Positions 43,485-57,666 are shown, counted from the stretch's first letter. The stretch: 64,000 nt of DNA from Flagellatimonas centrodinii (GCF_016918765.2 NZ_CP092104.1:2976001-3040000), one strand, 5' to 3'. Made by a program: numbers and translations. The notes: generated from the letters alone by a model not told the origin.

Positions 43485-43767
43485 ATTGACCTATACGGCC
43501 TTGCTGATCGTGCAGGCCCTGCATCTGCTGCATCACCGTCTGATCAAGCGACACATCAGCTCTGCGGAAGTGGTGTCGGCGGCGGTGCTGTGCGTACCGC
43601 CCACGGTCGCGATCCCCGTCGGCCTGCTGATGGGCACGCACCTGACGCTGATCGCCGTGCAAATCGTCGACAGCGTGTGGGTTCGGACGCTGTCGCCGAG
43701 CTGGTCGTCGTCGCCCGGCGATCCGCGCGCCCTGAATGCTGTCCCTTCCGTGATAGCCTCTCAGTGA
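43471..43767 (+). CDS. Small membrane protein of the metal-resistance operon
   Basis: 98-residue protein with two hydrophobic helices (TYTALLIVQALHLLHHRLI; VVSAAVLCVPPTVAIPVGLL, continuing into LTLIAVQIVDSVWV). GTG 43471 was chosen as start; it overlaps the CDF gene by 14 bases, and its TGA overlaps the ATG of the following gene (TGATG). His residues in HLLHHRLIKRH could contact metal. No family was recognised. Confidence 0.6.
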   Translation: MLTPELTYTALLIVQALHLLHHRLIKRHISSAEVVSAAVLCVPPTVAIPVGLLMGTHLTLIAVQIVDSVWVRTLSPSWSSSPGDPRALNAVPSVIASQ

Positions 43768-44165
43768 TGACCCGCATGCCCGCCATCTGGTTGCTGTGCC
43801 TCGGCCTCGCGCTGACGCGGATGCTCGGTCTGCACGCGCACGCCTGTGCTGGCCTGGAAAGCGCGGGCCACGAGCACGAGGCGCCGCACTACGCTGACGC
43901 GGGGCTCCTGTTCGGCGAGTTCCACGTTGATGATCATCCCGACAACCTGGAATTGGAACTTTCGGCGGCGCTGTCGCCGGCCCAGTTCCAGCTCGACCTG
44001 AGCGCCGACGAACCTGTGCTGCACTCAGCCGACATCGCCGATCCTGTCGCGGCCTCGGGCGGACTGACGGTGCTCACCGCGCGCGGACCGCCCGACGCGC
44101 ACGAAACCCGACCGCCTCACTTCGCACCGCCGCTGCGCGGTCCGCCCTCGATCTCCCTCGCCTGA
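43767..44165 (+). CDS. Periplasmic His-rich protein of the czc locus (CzcI-like position)
   Basis: 132-residue protein with a signal peptide (MTRMPAIWLLCLGLALTRML) and a His/Asp-rich mature segment (HAHACAGLESAGHEHEAPHY, HVDDHPDN). Small periplasmic proteins precede czcC in several heavy-metal loci and may modulate metal sensing; homology to CzcI is not demonstrable by eye. It overlaps the previous gene by one base and is 57 bases before czcC. Confidence 0.6.
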   Translation: MTRMPAIWLLCLGLALTRMLGLHAHACAGLESAGHEHEAPHYADAGLLFGEFHVDDHPDNLELELSAALSPAQFQLDLSADEPVLHSADIADPVAASGGLTVLTARGPPDAHETRPPHFAPPLRGPPSISLA

Positions 44166-44222
44166 ACCCACCCCTTGCCCTGATCCCAGGGCATCCGTTC
44201 ACGCTGCACGGGAGTTCCCCTC

Positions 44223-45479
44223 ATGTTTCGATTCACCGCCACCGGGCGCTTCGCGCTCGCGGCACTGCTGGCTTTTGGCGCGGCCAGTGCCGCGCTTGCA
44301 GCCGAGGTCCCTCTGACCTTGCGCGAAGCGTTATCACGCACGTTGCAATCCAATCCAGACCTAGCGGCCTATCAATACGTACTCAAGGCGCAAGACGGCC
44401 TCGTCACACAGGCGGGCCTGAAGCCGAACCCCAGGCTGACGGCCGATCTGGAGAACGTGCTCGGCACCGGCGACACCAGCGGCTTCGATGCTGCCGAACT
44501 CACCATTGGGCTGAGCCAGTTGATCGAACTGGACGGCCTGCGCGACAAGCGCGTCGCCAGTGCCCGCCTGGAACGTGAAGGCCTTGAAGTTGAGGGCCAC
44601 ATAGCGCGCCTGGACTTGCTGGCCGAAACGGCCAGACGATTCGTCTCGTTGGTCAGCCAGCAAGAGGAACATCGTCTCGCACATCTGGCTGTGGAGCTTG
44701 CAGACAAGACTGCGGCAGCGGTGAAGCGCCGCGTGGAAGCAGCCAAATCGCCCGAGGCGGAGCTGGATCGGGCGGCTGTGGCACTCGAACGCGCCCGCAT
44801 CGCCGATGCACATGCCGAGCACGAACTGCTCGCCGCGCGCTCCGATCTGGCGGCGTCCTGGGGCGCGGCGATGCCTGATTTCACCGAGGCTGCGGCCGAC
44901 CTTTACCAGCTTCCCGAGATTGCGCCGTATCCGGATCTGCTCACTGCGCTGGAACGCACGCCTGATCTGACGCGCTACCTGAGCCAGGCCCGTCTGCGTG
45001 AATCGGAAATTACGCTGGCGCTGGCCAGCCGCCGCCCGGGCATCGAGATCGGTGCGGGCCTGCGCCGGCAGCAAGCGGTCAGGGACACCGCGCTGGTTTT
45101 TTCGGTGGGCATCCCGCTGCTGACTTCTGATCGCAACCAGGGCCGCATCGCCGCAGCCGAGGCACTCAGGGACGGCGCCGAAGCGCAACGCATTGCAGCG
45201 CTGGTGAATGCGCGGGCCCAACTGTTCCGCAATCATCGCGAGCTGCTTGACCTGCGGCAGCAGGTGTCCGCGCTGCGCGAGCGTGCCCTGCCCCAGATTG
45301 AGGCCGCGCTCAAGAAGACCGAATACGCCTACGAGCGTGGACGCTACAGCTACCTCGAACTGGTGGACGCACAGCGCGAGCTGGTGGCGGTGCGCGACAG
45401 CCTGATTGATGCAGCCACCGCCTACCACCTGACCCTGATTGAAATCGAACGGCTCAGCGGCCTGTCCGCCAGCCGCTAA
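44223..45479 (+). CDS. czcC: Heavy-metal efflux outer membrane channel CzcC
   Basis: 418-residue TolC-family protein with a signal peptide ending SAALAAEVP. Two outer-membrane-efflux repeats are evident: LTLREALSRTLQSNPDL to ELTIGLSQLIELDGLRDKR, and VFSVGIPLLTSDRNQGRI to YAYERGRYSYLELVDAQRELV. It forms the outer-membrane exit of the CzcCBA tripartite pump for Co/Zn/Cd or related metals. It is followed 14 bases later by czcB. Confidence 0.9.
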   Translation: MFRFTATGRFALAALLAFGAASAALAAEVPLTLREALSRTLQSNPDLAAYQYVLKAQDGLVTQAGLKPNPRLTADLENVLGTGDTSGFDAAELTIGLSQLIELDGLRDKRVASARLEREGLEVEGHIARLDLLAETARRFVSLVSQQEEHRLAHLAVELADKTAAAVKRRVEAAKSPEAELDRAAVALERARIADAHAEHELLAARSDLAASWGAAMPDFTEAAADLYQLPEIAPYPDLLTALERTPDLTRYLSQARLRESEITLALASRRPGIEIGAGLRRQQAVRDTALVFSVGIPLLTSDRNQGRIAAAEALRDGAEAQRIAALVNARAQLFRNHRELLDLRQQVSALRERALPQIEAALKKTEYAYERGRYSYLELVDAQRELVAVRDSLIDAATAYHLTLIEIERLSGLSASR

Positions 45480-45493
45480 AGGATCGCTCCACC

Positions 45494-46637
45494 ATGAAGA
45501 CCATCACCTACTCCGCCTTATTACTGACGCTCGGGCTTGCCCTGACGGCCTGCGGTAAGCCGAATGAACCCGCCCACACCGACGAGGAAGGGCACGCTCA
45601 CGATGACGCGAAGAGTCATTCCGAGGCCGAGCCGCACAACGAAAGCGAAGGCCATCACGAAGGAGATCGCCACGAGTCAGCAGGCGAAGCCAACCACACT
45701 GACGAAAAAGGCCATGCCCACGATGACGCGGAGGGCCATTCGGAGAGTGATCCCCACAACGAGCGGGAGGATCACAGCGAGGGGGATCGCCACGAACAAG
45801 GCGAAAGCGGCCACACCGAGGAAGAAGGCCATGCCGAAGCGCTGAACCTCAGCGCTGAGGCCCGCGCGGCCGCAGGCCTGGTGATTGCACCCGCCGGGCC
45901 CGCGATGTTGAGGGAAACCCTTTCTCTCTATGGCGTGGTCAAGCCCAATCCCGAACGCGTGGCCAGTGTCACGGCCCGTTTTCCCGGCATGGTTCGCAGC
46001 GTCAATGTGCAGATCGGAGACACCGTCAAACGCGGCCAGTCACTGGCCACCGTCGAAAGCAACGAGAGCTTGCAGGTCTACACCGTCAGCAGTCCACAGG
46101 GGGGTGTGGTGACTGAACGATTCACCAATCCCGGTGAGCAGGTTCAGGGTCAGCCGCTGTTTACAGTGGTGGATCTGTCCACAGTGTGGGTTGAGTTGTC
46201 GCTGTTCCCGCGAGATCGATCTCTTGTGAAAGTGGGCCAGAACGCTCGGGTGCAGACCGCCGACCGGGGATCGACCAGCGAGGGCCGTATCGTGTTCGTG
46301 TCACCGCTCTCAGTCAGTGCCACACAGAGCCTCACTGCGCGGGTCGAGCTGGAGAACGCTGACGGCCGTTGGGCCCCAGGTCTTTACGTACAGGCCGAGG
46401 TGGCCATCGGCGAGGCTCAGCTTGCGCTGGCCGTGCCGGAAGTCGCCCTGCAGGAGCTGGAGGGTCGGACGTCCGTATTTGTCGAAGACGCTGGCGGATT
46501 TGAATCACGGGTCGTAAAGACAGGCCGCCGTGACGGCGACGTTGTCGAGATTCTGGACGGCCTCACGGCGGGTGAAGCGGTGGTGGGTGAGGGCAGCTTT
46601 GTGCTCAAGGCAGAGTTGGGCAAGGGGGAGGCCGAGC

Positions 46638-46648
<11 letters not shown>
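45494..46648 (+). CDS. czcB: Heavy-metal RND periplasmic adaptor CzcB with His-rich repeats
   Basis: 384-residue lipoprotein-type adaptor: signal with lipobox LALTACG, then a His/Asp/Glu-rich segment of two near-identical tandem units (HTDEEGHAHDDAKSHSEAEP... and HTDEKGHAHDDAEGHSESDP...) and a third partial one, then the HlyD/barrel-sandwich region (VASVTARFPGMVRSVNVQIG, PGEQVQGQPLFTVVDLS). The His-rich part is likely a periplasmic metal sponge. It links CzcA to CzcC. Confidence 0.9.
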
Positions 46649-51736
<5,088 letters not shown>

Positions 51737-51740
<4 letters not shown>

Positions 51741-51844
51741 GCGCGGGGCACGCCCACGGACGCAGCGCCAGCGAACGCGCGACGTGGATCGCGTTCGCAC
51801 TCACCGGCGGCTTCATGCTGGCCGAAGTCGCGAACGTGTGCTGA
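51737..51844 (+). pseudogene. CzcD-type cation diffusion facilitator, N-terminal fragment
   Basis: 35 codons, MSAGHAHGRSASERATWIAF then ALTGGFMLAEVANVC, matching the start of CzcD/DmeF-type transporters, which normally continue with the metal-binding helix 2. The frame stops at 51842-51844 after the first helix begins, so the gene was cut here. ATGA overlap with the desaturase stop. Nothing recognisable follows in 51845-52062. Confidence 0.7.
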
Positions 51845-52062
51845 GCGGCCATTTGTTCAGCATCGCGAATGACAGGTTTGGGCTGACTCCAGCCGATGCA
51901 TGGCTTATAGCGTGGCGACGCTTCGGTAAGGTTTCGGGTCGAGGGTCCTCGCCTGGCGCCTGGCGCAACAGGCGGAAACGAGAGCCAACCGACGCTGCGG
52001 TCGTGAAGTTGCATTTGTCCGACGACGTTGCATGATGCAGACCTCACAAGGGGACCCAACGG

Positions 52063-52990
52063 ATGAACGAATCAATGATCCTGCATCACTACGATGCTTC
52101 GCCTTATGCGGAGAAGATTCGCCTGATGTTCGGTCTGACCCACGCGCGCTGGCAGTCGCTGATCTCGCCGGTGCAGCCGCCCAGGCCGAATGTTGACCCA
52201 TTGACCGGTGGCTACCGGCGGATTCCGGTCGCGCAGATCGGCGCCGATATTTTTTGTGACTCCACGCTCATTGCACGCGAGATTGCGCGGGCGACGGATT
52301 GTCCGGCGCTTGACCCGGCCAACGTTGACGCTGCCACTGCCGAGTTGATGTCTCGGGCCGAGAAGCAGGCGTTCTTCGCTGCAATTACCGCGATTCCGCC
52401 GCTACGGTTGCTGGGCACCATGCTGCTGGCGTTTGGCCCCGTCGGCACCTACCAGTTCGCCAAGGATCGGGCCGGTTTGTTGAAGGGTGGCACGGTGCGA
52501 CCGCCCAAGGGCGCGCAAGCCCAGGCCATCCTGGATTCGTTAATGGAAACGCTGGAAACCCGGTTGGCGACGCAACCGTGGGTGGGTGGGTGGTGACGCT
52601 GTGTCGGTGGCCGACTTCACCGTCTATCACCCGCTTTGGCTGTATGTGAGTTGCAACCGCCGTCCGCTGAAGGCCGGGCCAAAGGTGATGGCCTGGTATC
52701 AAAAGGTCAGCGACCTGGGGCACGGTCAGCGCGAAGACATCACCCAGGAACAAGCGTTTGCGGCGGCCCGAAACGCAGAACCGCGCCCGCTGCCGGCGAG
52801 CGTGGCGGACCCGTCCGTGGCCATTGGCACCCTGGTGGACGTGGCCCCTGCCGACTATGGTCTGGTGCCGGTGACTGGCACGCTGGCTGCCGTGACAGAG
52901 GATCGAATCATCGTGGCGCGCAGCCATGCGGATCTGGGCACGCTGCATATTCACTTTCCGCGCGCGGGCTACTCCATCAAGGCGAAGTGA
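52063..52990 (+). pseudogene. Glutathione S-transferase-like gene with tandem-repeat frameshift
   Basis: The N-terminal frame (52063-52596) encodes a thioredoxin-fold start (MILHHYDASPYAEKIRLMFG) and much of the helical domain; the C-terminal frame (to 52990) continues with VSVADFTVYHPLWLY, a typical GST C-terminal motif. The frames meet in four tandem GTGG units at 52578-52593. With three units the reading would be QPWVGGDAVSVADF in one frame; the fourth creates a TGA. The full product would be about 308 residues. It is either a pseudogene or a phase-variable gene. Confidence 0.72.
52578..52593. repeat. GTGG x4 tandem tetranucleotide repeat
   Basis: Four uninterrupted GTGG copies inside a coding sequence. 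Gain or loss of one unit shifts the frame of the GST-like gene, the usual basis of slipped-strand phase variation. Confidence 0.85.
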
Positions 52991-53038
52991 CCCAGCGCCC
53001 GATGGTGGCACTTCAGCGTCACCTGCAAGGAAGTCGAG

Positions 53039-53503
53039 ATGAAATATGCCCAGTACAAAGAAGACTTGCAGCGCATTCACGAGTCGGAAGTTTACGGGCG
53101 GGCGGTGTTCGCCACGGCCGCACGGCTGACACAGAACGCCGAGCGCAAGGCGAAGTGGCTGACCCTGAAGGCACTGGAGGAAGAGACGCTGGCGCGTTAT
53201 CTGGCGTACGTGACCAAGACCGGCCAGCCTGTGGTCGAGCCGAAAGTCTGGGAGCTGAAAGGATATGCCGAGGGCGTGGCACTGGGGCTCATGCCCTGGA
53301 GTCTAGCCATGCGACTCGTGCGTGATGCTACGGGCCCCTTCCAAGAGAGATTCCTCCGCCTGAAGCAGAACAGTGAGAAGCCGGATTTGGAGTTCTTTTC
53401 CTACGTCTATGCGCACGAAAAGGCCATCGAGGCTTTCGCAGTGAAAGAGCTGGCCAATGAGCAGGACAGCTTGAAGGCGGTAGAGAGCCTTTTGGCGCGC
53501 TAA
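53039..53503 (+). CDS. Helical protein, ferritin-like in appearance, 154 residues
   Basis: Mostly alpha-helical soluble protein: MKYAQYKEDLQRIHESEVYG, KAKWLTLKALEEETLARYLAY, FFSYVYAHEKAIEAFAVKELA. The recurring Glu and His spacing (ESEVYG, LEEETLARY, AHEKAIEAF) recalls the four-helix diiron/ferritin-like fold, but this is a visual impression and no family name can be given. ATG 53039 has a moderate GGAAG-type ribosome site. It follows the broken GST-like gene by 48 bases. Confidence 0.6.
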   Translation: MKYAQYKEDLQRIHESEVYGRAVFATAARLTQNAERKAKWLTLKALEEETLARYLAYVTKTGQPVVEPKVWELKGYAEGVALGLMPWSLAMRLVRDATGPFQERFLRLKQNSEKPDLEFFSYVYAHEKAIEAFAVKELANEQDSLKAVESLLAR

Positions 53504-53720
53504 ATCAGACGGCAGGCAAACCAAACCGGCCTTCGCAAGCAAAGGAGCCGTCTTGAAAGTAGCCGCCCGACAAGCTGCTCATGCGATCTACTGAGTTACA
53601 GCAGGTTCGTTGGCGTCAATGCCCTGTAGTAGATCGGAAGGGATGCAGTGCGAGTTTTATTGAGGGCAGCGGGTGTGGATGCAGACATGAGTCGATTTTT
53701 TTGCACTCGGCTCAAGCTAA

Positions 53721-54782
53721 TCACCTTTTCCTGATTCGCCCGCTCTCAATCATCTGCGCAAAGAAGTCATTCATCGAATCAGACAGTGGGCGGTAAGTCA
53801 CTTCAAGGATTTCGCGGCTACGTCGATTGTCGGCACGCCATGGTAGATCAACATTCAGGCTAACCATTTTTCGAGTGAAGCCTTTGGTGGTCAGTGGTCC
53901 GAACAGCCACACCACCCACTTGGGCAACTTCCTGCGCGGCAAAGGATAGTCGTTGCCGAAGCGGTTCAGTAGACACCTCGCCATTTCGAGAAAACTGGTG
54001 TTGTGCCCCGAGACAATAAATCGGCCTTCAGCTTCGGGGAGATAACCAGCCTTAAGGTGAGCATCGGCGAGGTCACGGACATCAACAACACCAAAGCCGA
54101 TATCTGGAATACCCATCTTCATGGTGCCGTTGCCCATCTGCCGAATGATGTTGAAGCTCTCAGATGTGCCGTCGGGGCGAATCCCCGGGCCGACCACCAA
54201 CGAAGGATTGATGCAGACCAATTTCCAGCGACTTTGTGATGAGGCAATGGACCATGCCTCCTTTTCGGCCAAAAGCTTCGAGTACGAGTAAGGCTGGTGT
54301 TCGACGGATGAGGTGGTATTCCAAAGCGCTTCGGTGAATACCCCGCCCGGTGCCGAGTCAAGGTCAGCGTTGTCTCCGTAAATCGCCGCGCAACTGCTCG
54401 TCACGACCACCCGCTCTACGGACGGGGTCTCGTTAACTGACTCGAGCACATTGCGGGTCCCGAAGCGGGCGGGTTCGATGAGCTCTTTGACTGCATCTTT
54501 CACATCCAGTGTGAATGGCGATGCCGTGTGAAAGACCACCGAACAACCCTCCATGGCCGCTCGGTACGACCCAGCCTCCATCAGATCAGCCTTAAAGAAG
54601 CGCAACGTGCCCGGGGAGTTCTTTGCTAGTACCACCAAGGTGCTGAGCTTTTCCGCTTGTCCTGGGTCGCGGACCGCCGCGTGAACCGTTAGCCCTTCAT
54701 CTAGCAAACGTTTGATCACCCAACCGGCGACGTAACCCGTCGCGCCGGTCACCATCACTGGTTTCGATGTATCGATTTGCAT
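53721..54782 (-). CDS. NAD(P)-dependent epimerase/dihydroflavonol-reductase-like protein
   Basis: 353-residue extended short-chain dehydrogenase. The Rossmann motif is VTGATGYVAGWVIKRLL, and the catalytic Ser and Tyr-Lys pair lie in VVVTSSCAAIYGD and YSYSKLLAEK. Downstream ICINP-like (VCINPSLVVGPG) is typical of cinnamoyl-CoA/dihydroflavonol reductase relatives. Substrate unknown. It is the last gene before the recombination module of the island and is transcribed toward the left. Confidence 0.85.
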   Translation of the reverse strand: MQIDTSKPVMVTGATGYVAGWVIKRLLDEGLTVHAAVRDPGQAEKLSTLVVLAKNSPGTLRFFKADLMEAGSYRAAMEGCSVVFHTASPFTLDVKDAVKELIEPARFGTRNVLESVNETPSVERVVVTSSCAAIYGDNADLDSAPGGVFTEALWNTTSSVEHQPYSYSKLLAEKEAWSIASSQSRWKLVCINPSLVVGPGIRPDGTSESFNIIRQMGNGTMKMGIPDIGFGVVDVRDLADAHLKAGYLPEAEGRFIVSGHNTSFLEMARCLLNRFGNDYPLPRRKLPKWVVWLFGPLTTKGFTRKMVSLNVDLPWRADNRRSREILEVTYRPLSDSMNDFFAQMIESGRIRKR

Positions 54783-54828
54783 GATGGTCGTTCTCGATTC
54801 TTCCGCTATGTGAAGTCGCTTGGAGCGG

Positions 54829-55026
54829 TTAATGCTTCAAGGTCGTCGATTCTAAGCGCGCGATCGCCGCCTCTACGTCTGCGACACGCCACCTGGCGCA
54901 GCTTCCCAATCGAATGGGTCTTGGAAGAAGACCGCGTTGTACGAGCTTGTAAACGGTCGAGCGGTGTATCGAACAACGTGCTGCGACGGTACGAACATTG
55001 ACATACTGGTGTTGATGATCAGACAT
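54829..55026 (-). CDS. alpA: AlpA-family excisionase / regulator
   Basis: 65-residue winged-helix protein (MSDHQHQYVNVRTVAARCSI, then RSTVYKLVQRGLLPRPIRLG, WRVADVEAAIARLE), the standard AlpA/MerR-like excisionase form. In P4-type elements AlpA controls integrase expression and excision. It lies 98 bases from the end of the integrase gene on the same strand. Confidence 0.85.
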   Translation of the reverse strand: MSDHQHQYVNVRTVAARCSIHRSTVYKLVQRGLLPRPIRLGSCARWRVADVEAAIARLESTTLKH

Positions 55027-55124
55027 TGAAAATTACTCATGTATTGAGCGCTTTGGCGCTCGAAAGAAGGGAAACGAGCCATCTCAGCCCTCCTTTCTGT
55101 CGATCAGCCTTTAAGCTATCTGCT

Positions 55125-56426
55125 TTAGATTGCTTCCGCAAGAGGAACAACATTGCCAGTTGCGAGGGCATACTCTCGGCTTCCAAAATAATTCGAAAGA
55201 AGCGGGGCGGGCTGTTTGAGTCTTGCAGCGTCGAGCCAGTTGGCCCACCACCTCATCAATGCCTTGCGCTGAGAGAGATACTCGGCTGCGTTGTAGGCGG
55301 CCTCAGTTTCATCCTCGACCACGTGTCCCAATTGTGCTTCAGCCCAAGAGCGGGGAGCTCCAGCTTCTCTGGCGATGGTGCTGAACGATCCTCGCCAACC
55401 ATGGCCGGTGTGCTCTTGTCGCGTATCAATACCCATGCGCCGAAGTGCTGCTCCAACGGTAGATTCACTGAGCGGTTTTCCGGGGATCAACCCCGGAAAG
55501 ATGAACTGATCGGGGTCGTCACGATTAAACGAGTAGGGCCGAATAAGCTCGATTTCGGCGAGTACCTGTGGCGCAAGTGGACAAATCATGATTCTTTTGT
55601 CCCTCAGTTTGCGTGTCTTCGCCAGGGTTCGCTTCCATATTGCCTTGTCGAAATCAATTTCTGACCATCTCCAGTGCCTTATTTCTACGGGTCTTGCGGC
55701 GACATAGGGCATGACTCGCAGTAGTGTCTGTACTGAGAAGGATCCGGGGTAGTCCCAAGTTGCGCGAAGGATGTCTCCGATCTGATCAGGACAACGAGCG
55801 GCCGCAAAGTGCTTGACTGGCTTTTGCCGCATACCCTTTGCTGTTCCGCGTGCTGGATTTGTTGTCGCTCGTCCCCGAGCAACAGCCCAATCAAAGATCT
55901 GCTCGATCAGGTTTCGAACTCTATGCGCGGTTTCAATCTTGTCTGCGTTCTCAATCGGGATGAGCGTCGACATCACATCTGCAGTGGTGATGTCGGCTGA
56001 GTCGCGGCTACCCAGAACAGGTATGACGTAGATTTCAATTCGGCGCTTCCGTTGTTCGTAGCTCGACTGTTTGAGGTTTGGCTTGATGTGAGCCAGCCAG
56101 TCTGTTGCTAGGCAGCCAAAGGATTTCTTGGGCTCCAGTGCAACCCTGCGTGTTTCTGCACGTATTTCGCGCCGTTGCGATGCGGGATCATGACCTTGAA
56201 TCAGGTCTCCACGGATCAAATCGCGTTGTCTCCTCGCGGCGGCCAAAGACACCGCAGGCCACTGACCTAGCGACATGACGCTTTCCTTCCCATCGCGTCT
56301 GTACTTCAGCCTCCATGACTTGCCGCCACTCGGCAGGACTAGGAGGTAGAGGCCGTGGGCGTCGTGTCTTTTGTACTGCTTCTCAGAGACGGGAAGCTTG
56401 CGTATTTCAAGGTCGGTTAGAGCCAT
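55125..56426 (-). CDS. int: P4-type tyrosine integrase
   Basis: 433-residue integrase with an N-terminal DUF4102 arm-binding domain (LTDLEIRKLPVSEKQYKRHD, LPSGGKSWRLKYRRDGKE), a core-binding domain, and the catalytic domain: Arg in PVEIRHWRWSEID, the His-x-x-Arg box in HTGHGWRGSFSTIAREAG, and a later Tyr in ETEAAYNAAEYL. It starts at ATG 56426, directly after a TGACCCCAC motif. It lies 185 bases from tRNA-Cys, the likely target. Confidence 0.93.
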   Translation of the reverse strand: MALTDLEIRKLPVSEKQYKRHDAHGLYLLVLPSGGKSWRLKYRRDGKESVMSLGQWPAVSLAAARRQRDLIRGDLIQGHDPASQRREIRAETRRVALEPKKSFGCLATDWLAHIKPNLKQSSYEQRKRRIEIYVIPVLGSRDSADITTADVMSTLIPIENADKIETAHRVRNLIEQIFDWAVARGRATTNPARGTAKGMRQKPVKHFAAARCPDQIGDILRATWDYPGSFSVQTLLRVMPYVAARPVEIRHWRWSEIDFDKAIWKRTLAKTRKLRDKRIMICPLAPQVLAEIELIRPYSFNRDDPDQFIFPGLIPGKPLSESTVGAALRRMGIDTRQEHTGHGWRGSFSTIAREAGAPRSWAEAQLGHVVEDETEAAYNAAEYLSQRKALMRWWANWLDAARLKQPAPLLSNYFGSREYALATGNVVPLAEAI

Positions 56427-56496
56427 GTGGGGTCAATTTCAGGCTGCCAGTCAAGATTGGCGGGATGACCGATTTTGACCCCACTTGTGACCCCAC
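56427..56496. promoter_or_regulatory. Integrase arm sites and int promoter, right end
   Basis: TGACCCCAC occurs at 56476-56484 and 56488-56496 in the same orientation as the left-end doublet, and once inverted at 56427-56435, immediately upstream of the integrase ATG. Binding by the integrase to the last site would repress its own expression. Confidence 0.58.
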
Positions 56497-56576
56497 TGCA
56501 AACGACGATTTTGGGCAGATCAGCAGCGACAGGTGGCTACTGCTACAGACACTAAATTATTGTTTCATAAAGACAA

Positions 56577-56596
56577 ATGGCGCCTTTCGGCGCCAT
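56577..56596 (-). terminator. Hairpin downstream of tRNA-Cys
   Basis: ATGGCGCC-GAAA-GGCGCCAT on the minus strand, followed by TTTGTCTTT. It lies inside the island end, 15 bases after the attachment core, and could terminate tRNA transcription. Confidence 0.65.
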
Positions 56597-56610
56597 CTGA
56601 ATTCATGCAA

Positions 56611-56628
56611 TTGGAGGCTGGGGCCGGA
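56611..56628. repeat. Right attachment repeat (att) in tRNA-Cys
   Basis: TTGGAGGCTGGGGCCGGA covers the last bases of tRNA-Cys including CCA. One mismatch relative to 4750-4767. The tRNA remains complete on this side. Confidence 0.85.
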
Positions 56629-56685
56629 ATTGAACCGACGTACGCGGATTTGCAGTCCGCTGCATAACCACTCTGCCACCCAGCC
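56612..56685 (-). tRNA. tRNA-Cys (anticodon GCA)
   Basis: 74-base gene with encoded CCA; acceptor GGCTGGG pairs with CCCAGCC, anticodon loop CTGCAAA reads GCA, T-loop TTCAATT. Its 3' end is the insertion target of the island. Confidence 0.95.
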
Positions 56686-56714
56686 AGATCCGGAGCGGAC
56701 ACTGGACCTTCGAA

Positions 56715-56746
56715 ACAAAAAAGCCCCGCTCATTCAACCGGGGCTT
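56715..56746 (-). terminator. Rho-independent terminator between tRNA-Gly and tRNA-Cys
   Basis: On the minus strand AAGCCCCG-N10-CGGGGCTT followed by a run of T. It lies in the gap between the two tRNA genes, implying that at least part of tRNA-Gly transcription stops before tRNA-Cys. Confidence 0.75.
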
Positions 56747-56754
56747 GAACATCT

Positions 56755-56830
56755 TGGAGCGGGTAACGAGGCTCGAACTCGTGACCTCGACCTTGGCAAG
56801 GTCGCGCTCTACCAACTGAGCTACACCCGC
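56755..56830 (-). tRNA. tRNA-Gly (anticodon GCC)
   Basis: 76-base gene with encoded CCA; acceptor GCGGGTG pairs with TACCCGC, anticodon loop TTGCCAA reads GCC, T-loop TTCGAGC. Confidence 0.95.
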
Positions 56831-56904
56831 ATCACTGTGTGGCGCGTATTCTAATGACGGCGGGCTTGAAGTCAAGCAATTTCGTCATGCGATAACGCCG
56901 AAAG

Positions 56905-57666
56905 TCAGCGGTCGCGATACTGCGCTTCGACGCGTTCGTCCTGCCCCTTGATGTCGACGCAGACGGTGGCGGTCGGACGTGCCAGCAGACGCGGAATACC
57001 GATCGGGTCGCCGGTCTTTTCGCAGTAGCCGTATTCACGGTCAACGATGCGTTTGAGGGCTTCGTCGATCTTGCGCAGTAGCAAGGATTCACGCTCGCGA
57101 AGTCGCAGATCGAGCCAGTGCTCTTCCTCCGCGGTAGCACGGTCTGCGGGGTCGGCAAAGATCTCCCGCTGGTGAAGACGCTCCTTGACATCCACTTCTC
57201 GCGCCAGGACTTCCGCTCTCATCATCAGCAGGCGCTCACGGAAGAAGGTGAGTTGCGCCTCGTTCATATAGTCGTTGTCCGACATCTTGCGGATTTGCGC
57301 CTCGGTCAACGGCCCCTTGGGCGCAGCCGTTGCCTTCTTGGCAGCAGGCTTCTTGGGGGCGGCCTTCGAGACAGCCTTGGACGCGGCGCCAGTGGCGGCA
57401 GACTTGGACTTTGCGGCTGGGGTTTTCGCAGTCATTAATTTCGGCTTCGGGGAAGCGCTTGCAGCGGCGCGCTTCCGGGTGGATGAAGGAGTGGCGGCGG
57501 CAGCCTTGGTGGCGGTCTTCTTTGCCGGCGTTGCGGCTTTGACCGGTCCGCCGGTCTTTTGGGGCGCCTTGGCTGTTTTCTTGGCAGCCGTGGGCTTCGA
57601 CACAGCCTTTCGGCTGGCAGTTCGCGAGGGCGATGCGGGTTTCTTCGCGGGTGCACGCGTCGGCAT
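56905..57666 (-). CDS. DksA-like protein with a histone H1-like N-terminal tail
   Basis: 253-residue protein. The first about 118 residues are almost entirely Ala, Lys, Pro, Ser and Thr (MPTRAPAKKPASPSRTASRK..., AAPKKPAAKKATAAPK), like histone H1. The rest is DksA: LTEAQIRKMSDNDYMNEAQL, the coiled coil with LREREsLLLRKIDEAL and the zinc-finger region YCEKTGDPIGIPRLLARPTATVC. Two of the four zinc cysteines are replaced (CEKT instead of CxxC, CVDI instead of CxxC), as in some cysteine-poor relatives. DksA binds RNA polymerase with ppGpp; the tail might bind DNA or RNA. Start ATG 57666. Confidence 0.88.
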   Translation of the reverse strand: MPTRAPAKKPASPSRTASRKAVSKPTAAKKTAKAPQKTGGPVKAATPAKKTATKAAAATPSSTRKRAAASASPKPKLMTAKTPAAKSKSAATGAASKAVSKAAPKKPAAKKATAAPKGPLTEAQIRKMSDNDYMNEAQLTFFRERLLMMRAEVLAREVDVKERLHQREIFADPADRATAEEEHWLDLRLRERESLLLRKIDEALKRIVDREYGYCEKTGDPIGIPRLLARPTATVCVDIKGQDERVEAQYRDR

